Source: an uncultured Victivallales bacterium (lineage in GTDB: Bacteria; Verrucomicrobiota; Lentisphaeria; Victivallales; UBA1829). Taken from it: 64,000 nucleotides of DNA. The notes below the pieces were generated by a model, which was not told where the DNA came from, did no database searches, and saw nothing but the letters and a program-made list of their open reading frames with translations. A program made the translations under genes and the position numbers. Below, one piece after another: positions 27,943 to 36,375 of this stretch (positions are counted from its first letter, which is position 1; each line of letters begins with the position of its first letter). Location: NCBI GenBank assembly GCA_934644965.1, contig CAKUDG010000002.1:1-64000 (forward strand), read 5' to 3'.

Positions 27943-29769
27943 TCATCCTTCCCCGTTTTTTCCCGTCTGCGTTTTTTCCAGAAGCGTTTCCAGGGAGGTG
28001 ACGGTTTCTGCAAAAAGCTCCATGGCGGCCTGCACGGGCTGAGGTGTGGTGAAGTCGACGCCGGCATCTTTCAGAATGTCGATGACGTCTTTGGAATCTC
28101 CGGCCTTCAGGAACGTCATGACCCGGTCCGTCTTTCCCGCAAGGATTTCACGGGAGAAGGCGACGGCCGCGGAAAATCCGGTGGCATATTTGTATACGTA
28201 GAAATTGTAGTGGAAATGCGGGATTCTTGCCCATTCGAAACGGATTCTCCGGTCGGGATGGACCGCGGATCCGTGATAGAGCGAATTCAGCTGGAAATAG
28301 TGTTCGGAGAGAGCGTCCGCAGTAAGCGGGAGGTCCTGTTCTGCCATGGCGTGAATGTCCCGTTCAAATTCCGCAAACATGGTCTGGCGGTAAACGGTGC
28401 CGCGGATGGTGTTGATCAGGTGATTGAGCAGTCCGGCGCGAACGGAATCGTCCTCGGCCCTGTTCAGCAGGAAATGATGAAGCAGCAGTTCGTTGGTTGT
28501 GGATGCCACTTCCGCCGCGAAAATCCGGTAGGAGGCGTAATGATAATCCTGAGCGCGGTCCGAAAACCAGGAATGCATGGAATGCCCGAGTTCATGAGCC
28601 AGTGTGAAGACGCTGTCCGGCGTTCCGGAATGGTTCAGCAGGATATAGGGCGGTTTGCGGTAACAGCCGCTGGAATAGGCGCCGGAACGTTTTCCGCGGC
28701 ATTCTTCGACATCGATCCAGCGACTGGAAAAAAGCTGTTCCACGGCGGCGCGGTATTCTTCCGGCATCACGGAGAGAGAGCTTTTGACAAGTTCAACAGC
28801 CTTTTCATAGGAAAAGAAGTGATCGTCCCGAGGGAGAAGGGGATTGTGAATGTCGAACATATCCAGTTTGTCGAGTCCGAGTGTCTTTGCGCGGAGCGCG
28901 AAATAACGGTGCAGTGCGGGCAGGGCGCCGTGGACTGTGTCAATCAGTGAAGAATAGACGGAAAGAGGAATGTTGTCGGAAAAGAGTGCGGCTTCGAGAG
29001 CCGAAGGGAAATGACGCAGTTCGGCACTCAGCACGGCGCTTTTGACCGTTCCGTCCAGAATGGAGGAAAAGGTGTTCCTGAACATTTCATAGGTGTCGTA
29101 ACAGGCGGAAAAGGCGGCCCGACGGACCTCCCGGGAGGGAGACTCCATGTACTGGATGAAATTGCCGTGCGTGATTTCGACCTTGTTTCCGTCCGCATCG
29201 GTGATGGAAGGGAAGCGCAGATCCGCATCGTTGAGCATTCCGAAGATCTTGTGGGGAGCGGAGAAAATTTCCGAACTCATGCCGAGGATGCGTTCCTCCT
29301 TGTCCGAGAGCGTATGCGGGCGTTCGCGTTCGGTTTCGTCGAGAGTCCTCTTATAGAACGCCAGCACCGGAGAGTTCCGGAATTCTTCAAATCGTTCCGG
29401 TGGGATGGCCATGAGTTCGGGTTCAAACCATGCGGTCTGGCCGGCGATTTCGGCGGCTTTTCCGGAAATGCGGTCGAGCCGTCCGCTGTTTTCGGAGTCG
29501 GCGGTGTTTTCATCGGATTTCAGATGAGCGTAGACATAGAGCCGTTCTTCGAGGAGATCGAGTTCATCACCAGCTTTCAAGGCATCGCGCAAGGTTTCCG
29601 GGGAATCTGCGAGATGTCCCTGGAAGGAGAGGTACTTCTGAAGGAGAGAGTCGAGTTTTCTGAAATCCTCTTCCCATGCTTCCGGCGCGGGATAGAGGGG
29701 GGAAAGATCCCATTTCCGGTTTTCCTGAACTTCGTTTCTTGTCTGAATCTTTTTCCCGGGGCTGGTCAT
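27943..29769 (-). CDS. pepF: oligoendopeptidase F (M3B metallopeptidase)
   Basis: A 608-residue cytosolic zinc peptidase that trims short peptides. The M3 signature HELGHSMHSWF starts at residue 392, with the third zinc ligand Glu at about 420 (AAEVASTTNE). N-terminal helical PepF domain with WDLSPLYP at 20-27, and the C-terminal KYATGFSAAVAFS block, are typical. AAGGAT precedes the start. Length matches PepF of Lactococcus and Bacillus. It is followed by the radical SAM gene and divergent from metG. Confidence 0.95.
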   Translation of the reverse strand: MTSPGKKIQTRNEVQENRKWDLSPLYPAPEAWEEDFRKLDSLLQKYLSFQGHLADSPETLRDALKAGDELDLLEERLYVYAHLKSDENTADSENSGRLDRISGKAAEIAGQTAWFEPELMAIPPERFEEFRNSPVLAFYKRTLDETERERPHTLSDKEERILGMSSEIFSAPHKIFGMLNDADLRFPSITDADGNKVEITHGNFIQYMESPSREVRRAAFSACYDTYEMFRNTFSSILDGTVKSAVLSAELRHFPSALEAALFSDNIPLSVYSSLIDTVHGALPALHRYFALRAKTLGLDKLDMFDIHNPLLPRDDHFFSYEKAVELVKSSLSVMPEEYRAAVEQLFSSRWIDVEECRGKRSGAYSSGCYRKPPYILLNHSGTPDSVFTLAHELGHSMHSWFSDRAQDYHYASYRIFAAEVASTTNELLLHHFLLNRAEDDSVRAGLLNHLINTIRGTVYRQTMFAEFERDIHAMAEQDLPLTADALSEHYFQLNSLYHGSAVHPDRRIRFEWARIPHFHYNFYVYKYATGFSAAVAFSREILAGKTDRVMTFLKAGDSKDVIDILKDAGVDFTTPQPVQAAMELFAETVTSLETLLEKTQTGKNGEG

Positions 29770-29937
29770 GGCGGCGAAATCCTTTCAATTGAGCTTGCGG
29801 AACGGGGGGTGTGTGATCCATGCGCTTCCGGCGTTTCCCGCCGGACATAGCTTTTCTCCCGCGGATAACATAACACGGCGTTCCTCCTTTTCAAAGGATG
29901 GGTGAGAAGAAAGTTCCCGGAGGGAGAGGGTTTCCTC

Positions 29938-29966
29938 TTGCGAACAGCATCCGCCTGTGGTATATT
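29938..29966 (+). promoter_or_regulatory. metG promoter
   Basis: TTGCGA (29938-29943), 17 bp spacer, extended TGG and TATATT (29961-29966). The predicted start is about 37 bases before the metG ATG. The -35 hexamer is identical to that of the tRNA-Thr promoter. Confidence 0.65.
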
Positions 29967-30009
29967 GAATCGTTATGATGCAACGGAAAAAAAGAGAGGA
30001 ACCTTCCCC

Positions 30010-32037
30010 ATGGCCGATCATACCTATTATGTGACAACCCCTATTTATTATGTCAACGACAAACCCCATATCGGGCACGCCTACACGACGGTCCTTGCAG
30101 ATGTGCTCTCCCGTTACCACCGCGCCGCTTCCGACGACACCTTTTTCCTGACCGGGACCGATGAACATGGCCAGAAAGTCCAGAAAGCCGCACAGGAACA
30201 CTCCATTACTCCGATCGAACAGTGCGACTCCACCGTTGTCCGCTTTCAGGAACTCTGGAAAAAACTCGAAATCAGCAATGACGATTTCATCCGGACAACA
30301 GAGGAACGCCATAAGAAAATCGTCCGCTCCATTCTTCAGGATCTTTACGACAGGGATCTGATTTACAAGGCGGAGTATTCCGGACGCTACTGCGTCCCGT
30401 GCGAACGATTTTTCACGGAGAAGGATCTTCTGGAAGGAGGACTCTGTCCGGAATGCAGACGGGAAACCAATGAGATCGTCGAGTCGAACTATTTTTTCCG
30501 GATGAGCCGTTATCAGGACTGGCTGATCACGTACATCAAGGAGCATCCGGACTTCATCCAGCCGGCCTTCCGTGCGAATGAGACTCTGGGCTTTCTGAAG
30601 AGACCGCTGGAAGATCTCTGCATTTCGCGTCCGAAGTCAAGACTTTCCTGGGGAATAGAGCTGCCGTTTGATCCGGACTATGTCTGCTATGTCTGGTTCG
30701 ACGCTCTGATCAATTACATTTCCGCGATCGGCTACGGCTCCGACGAAGTCAAATTCCGCAAGTACTGGTCTGCCGCCCATCATCTGATCGGGAAGGACAT
30801 TCTCACCACCCACACCGTCTACTGGCCCACCATGCTCAAGGCAATGGGCCTGGAGATGCCGAAAAGCATTTTCGCCCACGGCTGGTGGCTGAGCGGAAAC
30901 GATAAAATGAGCAAGTCCCGCGGCAATGTCGTGAATCCCATGGACATGGCGGACCGCTACGGAGTGGATGCGTTCCGTTATTTTCTCATGGCGGAAATGT
31001 CCCTGGGGAACGATGCGGCCTTTTCCGAGGAGGCGTTTATCGACCGCTACAACCGGGATCTTGCAAATGATCTTGGAAACATGCTGAGCCGCGTGGTGAA
31101 ACTGACCTTCAAATATTTTGATGGAAAAGTCCCCGCTCCCGGCGAACTGCAGCGGGAGGACGAGGTTCTGAAAGGTCTCGCTCTCTGCGTGGCTCCCGTG
31201 ATGGCTGCTGCGGTCTCCGAAATGGCGCTCGACAGAGGGCTGGATCATGTGATGAATGTTGTCCGCGGAGCCAACCGCTACATGGAAAAGACGGCTCCTT
31301 GGAATCTGGCGAAAAACGGGGAAATGGAGCGTCTCGGAACAGTCCTTTACACGGCTGCGGAGACTTTGCGTGTGGTTTCCGGTCTTCTGGCCCCCGTCAT
31401 GCCCGGAAAAATGCTGGAACTCCGCAAATGCATCGGAATGCCGGAAGAAGAAGCCGCTTTGACAGATGGAAAACGTCTTCAGACCTGGGGTCTGCTTAAA
31501 CCCGCTTCTCAGATGCAGGACATCACGGCTCTTTTCCCACGGATCCTGCCTCAGCAGCAGGCATCCGCTTCCGCATCCTCGGAAGGCGCCGCCGCAGGCT
31601 CGGGGACGGGCAGTCAGAGCAGGGAAAAGCTTGCGGAGAAAAAGGTTTCCCCGCCGGCTGATAAGCAGAAGAAATCTCCGGAGAAGAAGGAACTCTCTCC
31701 TGAAGGGGTGATGATGGTGACGGTGGAGGAATTCTTCCGTACCTCGCTTCGTACGGCGAAAGTCCTGGAGGCGGAGAAAGTCGAGGGCGCTGATAAACTC
31801 TTGAAACTCAAAATCAGGATCGGTGCCGAAACGCGGACCCTGGTTGCGGGAGTCGCAAAGTTCTACAGCCCGGAGGAGATGCTGGGCAAAGTCATTGTCG
31901 TCGTGGCGAATTTGAAGCCGGCGAAAATCCGCGGGATCGAGTCAGAGGGGATGCTTCTTGCTGCAAAGGACGGGGATTCCCTGCGATTGATTACTGTGGA
32001 TGGCGGTGATTTCCCAGACGGCGCGTCTGTCGGCTGA
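30010..32037 (+). CDS. metG: methionyl-tRNA synthetase with C-terminal tRNA-binding domain
   Basis: Charges tRNA-Met with methionine. The 675-residue protein has the class-I HIGH motif (20-23), the zinc-binding CVPC...CPEC insertion near 127-150, the KMSKS loop (GNDKMSKSRGN, near 303), an anticodon-binding helical domain, a low-complexity Ala/Ser/Lys linker (about 515-565) and a C-terminal OB-fold tRNA-binding domain (about 572-675, VAGVAKFYSPEEMLGKVIVVVANL). The start at 30010 is preceded by GAGAGGA and matches the family N terminus; the frame continues upstream without similarity. Confidence 0.97.
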   Translation: MADHTYYVTTPIYYVNDKPHIGHAYTTVLADVLSRYHRAASDDTFFLTGTDEHGQKVQKAAQEHSITPIEQCDSTVVRFQELWKKLEISNDDFIRTTEERHKKIVRSILQDLYDRDLIYKAEYSGRYCVPCERFFTEKDLLEGGLCPECRRETNEIVESNYFFRMSRYQDWLITYIKEHPDFIQPAFRANETLGFLKRPLEDLCISRPKSRLSWGIELPFDPDYVCYVWFDALINYISAIGYGSDEVKFRKYWSAAHHLIGKDILTTHTVYWPTMLKAMGLEMPKSIFAHGWWLSGNDKMSKSRGNVVNPMDMADRYGVDAFRYFLMAEMSLGNDAAFSEEAFIDRYNRDLANDLGNMLSRVVKLTFKYFDGKVPAPGELQREDEVLKGLALCVAPVMAAAVSEMALDRGLDHVMNVVRGANRYMEKTAPWNLAKNGEMERLGTVLYTAAETLRVVSGLLAPVMPGKMLELRKCIGMPEEEAALTDGKRLQTWGLLKPASQMQDITALFPRILPQQQASASASSEGAAAGSGTGSQSREKLAEKKVSPPADKQKKSPEKKELSPEGVMMVTVEEFFRTSLRTAKVLEAEKVEGADKLLKLKIRIGAETRTLVAGVAKFYSPEEMLGKVIVVVANLKPAKIRGIESEGMLLAAKDGDSLRLITVDGGDFPDGASVG

Positions 32038-32365
32038 ATTTGTAAAAATGAAAAGATAAAGATCCCAGGTCATGCGCTTTCCGCATTTCCATGGAAGATG
32101 CCCGTTTATGCGGTGCTGCCGCCTCCAGGAGCGGCAGGAGGATGCCACACATACTCACAATTCATGGGGAAAGGGTATGAGATCTCTCTTTTTTATTTGA
32201 TTTTTCAATATACGTTTGAGAGATTTTCTGCCCCTTTTCAGAATTTTATCCTCTCTCTTCTCTTTTCCCCGGCGGATTCCGTGGCAGGCAGTTTCTGTGC
32301 ACATGTGAAATGCAGGGCGGAACTGTTGTATTGTCATTGTATTATTTTTTTTTGAATTCAATACT
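32038..32365. other. convergent intergenic region with a hairpin
   Basis: The 328 bases between metG and the EEP gene hold a perfect 7-bp stem CTGCCGC/GCGGCAG (32116-32122 with 32131-32137) with an 8-base loop. It lacks a T-run on either strand, so it is at best a weak or rho-assisted terminator. AT-rich sequence follows. No gene is seen. Confidence 0.5.
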
Positions 32366-33472
32366 TTATTCTTTGATTTGGAACTCGATCAGGACGGGGT
32401 AATGATCGGATTTCACTTTCTGACAGCGTCTGACTCGCAGGACACGGATTCCGTCATTCACCATGCAGTGATCAATCTGAATCAGAAACGGAGACCACCC
32501 TTTTTCCAAAGCCGGCCAGGTATACAGCCACGGCGATGCGCCGAAACGTATTTTCCCGCGGGATTCAATCAGGCGCATCAAGGGGGAATAGGCCGTGGCA
32601 TTGAAATCCCCCGTCATCATGGCGGGCGTATTCAGTGCCGAGGCCCATGTTTCAGCGGAACGGACTACTTCGTTCCTGAGATGATAAAAATATTCTCTCC
32701 GAGGCGAGGTGGCACGGAAGGCAAAAAGGGTGAATTTCCCTTCTCCTTCCCCGCAGTCCGCTTCCATGCGGACAATCGGCATTTCGGAAATCTGTTCGAC
32801 TGAAAACTCCGCCGGATATCTGGAAAAGACTCCGATTCCCGTATGATCTCCGTCATAGATCTCATAGTGCCAGGGATATTTTGAAATCTCCTTTTCACTC
32901 ATGCTTCTGTGTGCCGAAGGGCTGTATTCCGTAAAGACAATGAAGTCCGGGTTCTCTCCGGAAACCAGTTCCGCAAGATCGGAGCGATCCGAATAATCAC
33001 ACATCACATTCAATTCGAGAAGCCGGAAAATCGTTTTTCCCGGATCCGCCCCTTCCATTCCCTCCCTGCACTTCAGAAAATGCGGCAGAAAGAGATACAA
33101 ACTGAACCCCCAGAACGGAAGCAGAATCCACATCAGGAGGAATCTTTTTCCCGGAAGTCCAAGGAGAAACAGAAGCAGGATCACCCCGCCCAGCAGAAAC
33201 GCATACTGGGGGACAAAATGGGAAAACTGATCCAGCTTCCAGTAAAGCCCGGGGAAACGCCCGAGTACAAGAAAGAGCGCCACAAGACACCCGAATACAA
33301 AAAGAAGCATCCGGATTCCGAGAAGAATCCATTTCAGAATGTTTGGTCCGGGATAATGATGTGGGGGGCGGGAAGGAGGAAGCATCTGCTTTTCTTCTTC
33401 CGCGGGAGGAGTGAGAAGGCTGTTGCTCTCCTCGTTTTCCTTTTTCGGAGCGATGCTTTGCAGCGCGGACAT
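32366..33472 (-). CDS. membrane-anchored endonuclease/exonuclease/phosphatase-family protein
   Basis: The 368-residue protein has about 45 cytoplasmic residues, then three closely spaced membrane helices (about 46-120: ILLGIRMLLFVFGCLVALFL, FVPQYAFLLGGVILLLFLLG, LLMWILLPFWGFSLYLFL). A metal-dependent EEP domain follows: LELNVMC, the catalytic Glu in FTEYSP, GIGVFSRYP, MTGDFNA with Asp/Asn, and the terminal SDHYPV. Homologues (YafD-like) act on phosphodiesters or phospholipid headgroups outside the membrane, and the substrate here is unknown. The start at 33472 lies one base after the pseudouridine synthase stop, so lgt, that gene and this one are one unit. Confidence 0.85.
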   Translation of the reverse strand: MSALQSIAPKKENEESNSLLTPPAEEEKQMLPPSRPPHHYPGPNILKWILLGIRMLLFVFGCLVALFLVLGRFPGLYWKLDQFSHFVPQYAFLLGGVILLLFLLGLPGKRFLLMWILLPFWGFSLYLFLPHFLKCREGMEGADPGKTIFRLLELNVMCDYSDRSDLAELVSGENPDFIVFTEYSPSAHRSMSEKEISKYPWHYEIYDGDHTGIGVFSRYPAEFSVEQISEMPIVRMEADCGEGEGKFTLFAFRATSPRREYFYHLRNEVVRSAETWASALNTPAMMTGDFNATAYSPLMRLIESRGKIRFGASPWLYTWPALEKGWSPFLIQIDHCMVNDGIRVLRVRRCQKVKSDHYPVLIEFQIKE

Positions 33473-33473
33473 A

Positions 33474-34454
33474 TCAAATTCCTTCCCTGTTGTCCGCAAT
33501 CGAATCGGCAATCTGACGGAAGTCGGGAGGGAAGGGCGCTTCAAAAGAAAGCTCCTCCCCGCTGAACGGGTGCTTCAGTTTCAGCTTCCATGCGTGAAGC
33601 ATCTGACGCGGCGCGGATGACTGGCGTCCCCTGCTGTAAAGCGCATCCCCCAGGACGGGATGATTCCGGTAGGAAAGATGCACTCGGATCTGATGAGTCC
33701 TTCCCGTAAAGATCCGGACCTTCAAAAGCGCCACTTTCTGCGCAGAGAAAAATCCTGTTTTCATCACCTGATAGGCGGTATGCGCCTCCCTGCCTTCTCC
33801 CGGACGGAGAACCGCCATTTTCTTCCGGTCCGCCGGATCCCTTCCAAAAGCCGTTTTGATGGAATCCGCCGCGGGTTTCGGCCAACCATGCACGATGGCG
33901 GCATAGGTCTTTTCCACTTCGTGTTCGGCAAATGCGCGGGAAAGACGGCGCAGGGCTTTCGGCGTCTTTGCAATGACAAGACATCCGGAAGTGTCTTTGT
34001 CCAGACGATGCACGATCCCGGGACGAAGCGGGTCCAGATCGCTTTCATTGAGCATTTCCGGGAATCTTCCCAGTACGGCGTTGACGACGGTCCCCGTCCA
34101 GTTTCCCGCCGCCGGATGCACCACCATTCCGGGAGCTTTGTCTATGACGAGCATTTCGCCGTCCTCATAAAGTACGTTCAGCGGAATCTCTTCCGGATGC
34201 GCCTGTTCCGTATCCTCCGCAGCCGGGACGAATGCTTCAATCCGGTCTCCGGAGGCGACTTTCATCTTCGGGATGGCACACGTTTTTCCGTTGATCCGGA
34301 TGCACTCCGTCTTGATGAGTTTCTGCGCACGGGTGCGGGACATCTCTGGAATCAGGGCCGTCAGACAGAGATCCAGCCTTTCTCCATGGAGTTCTTCCGG
34401 GACGTCCCAGACCGATGATTCTGCCGCTCCCGTCTCCGTCTCCTCAGACGCCAT
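33474..34454 (-). CDS. RluA/RluD-family 23S rRNA pseudouridine synthase
   Basis: The 326-residue protein has an N-terminal S4 RNA-binding domain (about 23-80, RLDLCLTALIPEMSRTRAQKLI) and a pseudouridine synthase domain with the catalytic Asp152 in HRLDKDTSG, then KTYAAIVHGWP and FTGRTHQIRVHL. S4 plus catalytic domain is the RluD/YlyB arrangement, likely modifying helix 69 of 23S rRNA, though RluC-type specificity is possible. The start at 34454 lies inside the 3' end of lgt (11-base overlap, ATGGCGTCTGA). It continues the usual lsp/lgt-rluD association seen in other bacteria. Confidence 0.92.
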   Translation of the reverse strand: MASEETETGAAESSVWDVPEELHGERLDLCLTALIPEMSRTRAQKLIKTECIRINGKTCAIPKMKVASGDRIEAFVPAAEDTEQAHPEEIPLNVLYEDGEMLVIDKAPGMVVHPAAGNWTGTVVNAVLGRFPEMLNESDLDPLRPGIVHRLDKDTSGCLVIAKTPKALRRLSRAFAEHEVEKTYAAIVHGWPKPAADSIKTAFGRDPADRKKMAVLRPGEGREAHTAYQVMKTGFFSAQKVALLKVRIFTGRTHQIRVHLSYRNHPVLGDALYSRGRQSSAPRQMLHAWKLKLKHPFSGEELSFEAPFPPDFRQIADSIADNREGI

Positions 34455-35334
34455 TGCGGTTCCCCTCTGTCTTCTCTTTCTTCTTTCCCATTTCCTTTTT
34501 CGCCAGTTGTTTTCTTGCCGGAGAATCCTCCACTTCCCCACCTGGAGGGGGAAGATCGCTTTTCCTGGACCAGTACCAGAAGAGCAGAGCGCCCATCGGC
34601 ACCATCAGCAGAAGCGCGATGGTCTGGGAGGGGGTCAGCCCGGCAATTGAATCCACGTGATCTCCCCTGAAAAATTCCAGTGAGAAACGGAGAAACGCGT
34701 ATCCCATGAGATAAATCGCCGCAATCTGCCCCCCCTTCCTGCAACGGGAGAAAAGCAGGAGAAGCAGCACACAGAGCAGAATGTTCAAACCCGATTCGTA
34801 CAGCTGCACCGGATAGAGGGGCAGGGAAGTTCCCTTATGCACATCCGGATAGCGCATCGCCGGAAGCGAACCGGCGGGGAAGACCACTCCCCCTGTCCAT
34901 GGACGCCCGAAACAGCATCCCTGAAGAAAACACCCGATCCTTCCGAACGCGTGAGCCAGCGCCATTGCAGGCGCAAAAATATCCAGAATCCGGCGGATGG
35001 AAAGTTTCTTCCACCTGGCGTAGATCCAGAGCGAGGTGAACGCACAGAGAAATCCGCCGTAAAAGACCAGTCCCCCTTCGTCAATCCGGAAGATTTTCCA
35101 GAAGGGACGGCCCGCAAAACTCTGATTCCAGAATTCCGCCACATAAAAAATCCTCGCTCCCGCAATCCCGGAAAAAAGCGCCAGCATGGAGAGGTCGACA
35201 ATTTCTTCCGAATTCATCCCCACATGCTTCCGTTTCCAGAGAAGCAGCATCAGTGCAGCAAGAAAACCCAGTGAAATGCAGACCCCGTACCAGTGAATGC
35301 CTTTACTGCCAATATAAAACGCAATTTCGTGCAA
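34444..35334 (-). CDS. lgt: prolipoprotein diacylglyceryl transferase
   Basis: Transfers diacylglycerol from phosphatidylglycerol to the lipobox cysteine of prolipoproteins at the inner membrane. The 296-residue protein has about seven membrane helices and the Lgt blocks HWYGVCISLGF (N terminus), GGLVFYGGF, the Lgt signature around HAFGRIGCFLQGCCFGRPW, PLYPVQLYES and RFSLEFFRGD. No ATG lies near the family N terminus. A TTG at 35334 with GGGGAG seven bases upstream gives MHEIAFYIGSKGIHWYG, the expected start. The C terminus has an unusual charged tail (KKEMGKKKEKTEGNRNG). It heads a three-gene unit with the pseudouridine synthase and EEP genes. Confidence 0.93.
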   Translation of the reverse strand: MHEIAFYIGSKGIHWYGVCISLGFLAALMLLLWKRKHVGMNSEEIVDLSMLALFSGIAGARIFYVAEFWNQSFAGRPFWKIFRIDEGGLVFYGGFLCAFTSLWIYARWKKLSIRRILDIFAPAMALAHAFGRIGCFLQGCCFGRPWTGGVVFPAGSLPAMRYPDVHKGTSLPLYPVQLYESGLNILLCVLLLLLFSRCRKGGQIAAIYLMGYAFLRFSLEFFRGDHVDSIAGLTPSQTIALLLMVPMGALLFWYWSRKSDLPPPGGEVEDSPARKQLAKKEMGKKKEKTEGNRNGV

Positions 35335-35490
35335 TTGGATTCTCCCCGGTCTTTTTCGTTTTTTTTGCAGGAAAGAACTTTCCGGAAAGTGGAAAAAAAA
35401 CTTCCTGCGTTTATAGTATCGGCCTGCGGATTGTTCCCGTTCCCGATTCCGCCGGGTACTATACACTGAATTTCGAAGAATGGAAATCTC

Positions 35491-36243
35491 ATGACGGATA
35501 TTATTGCACAACACATCGAATATTTTGCTTCCCATGCGCATGTCTGGGGATTTATTTTCATTCTGGTCTTCATGACCATTGAAAGTTCCTTCATTCCCTT
35601 TCCGAGCGAAGTGGTCATGATTCCCGCAGGTTTTCTGGCTTTCCGGGGGGAGCTCAGCACGGGAATTCCATGGCTGGATCTTTGCCTTGCGGTTTTTTTC
35701 GGTCTTGCCGGATCTCTTCTGGGGGCGTACATCAACTATTATCTTTCCATCTGGCTCGGAAGGCCCTTCCTGCACAAATACGGGAAGTATTTCTTCCTGA
35801 AGGAGCCGACTCTGGACCGGGCGGAGGAAATCTTCAGAAAATACGGTGATATCGCCACGTTTGTATGCCGTCTGCTTCCCGCCATCCGTCAGTTGATATC
35901 GATCCCTGCGGGACTTTCCAGAATGCCTCTCGGAAAATTCACACTCTTCACCGGACTCGGCGCGGGCATCTGGACTGCCATTCTTGCGGGGGTGGGATGG
36001 TATTTCGGATGTCTGGCTGGGGACATGTCTTATCTGGAAATGGTGCATAGGGGGAAGGATCTGATTGCGGAGCATTATCTCTGGATTCTGATCGGACTGC
36101 TTCTCGCGATTGCTCTTTACATGGCGCTTCATGCTCTGGTGATGCGTTCCCCCGCACCGCGGATGGACACTGCCTCGATTTCTTCTCCCGCGGCTGCCGC
36201 TGAAGGAGGCCGGAAGGATGAAGAGCCGTCCGGCGGAAAGTAA
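35491..36243 (+). CDS. DedA-family membrane protein
   Basis: The 250-residue polytopic protein of the DedA/VTT group. DedA proteins take part in envelope homeostasis and undecaprenyl-phosphate or phospholipid flipping. The signature ESSFIPFPSEVVMIPAGFLA (about 30-49) with the re-entrant loop, LGAYINYYLSIWLGRPF, and the second re-entrant CRLLPAIRQLISIPAGLSRMP with the conserved Arg are all present. A C-terminal soluble tail is Ser/Ala/Glu-rich. It is divergent from lgt, with which it shares a short AT-rich promoter region. Confidence 0.92.
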   Translation: MTDIIAQHIEYFASHAHVWGFIFILVFMTIESSFIPFPSEVVMIPAGFLAFRGELSTGIPWLDLCLAVFFGLAGSLLGAYINYYLSIWLGRPFLHKYGKYFFLKEPTLDRAEEIFRKYGDIATFVCRLLPAIRQLISIPAGLSRMPLGKFTLFTGLGAGIWTAILAGVGWYFGCLAGDMSYLEMVHRGKDLIAEHYLWILIGLLLAIALYMALHALVMRSPAPRMDTASISSPAAAAEGGRKDEEPSGGK

Positions 36244-36375
36244 ACTTTTCTCATTCCCCCCGCATGGAAGAAGGAGGGCAGGGGATGACGGGGAATGACG
36301 GAGAATAAAATGAAAAGGGGAAAAAAGACGCGTTTTTTTCTTGTTCCGTTTCTTTTCTTTTTCAACAATATACCG

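Noticed and set aside
32116..32137. Perfect hairpin between metG and the EEP gene as an intrinsic terminator
   Set aside because: No T-run follows on either strand, so it is described as a hairpin only.
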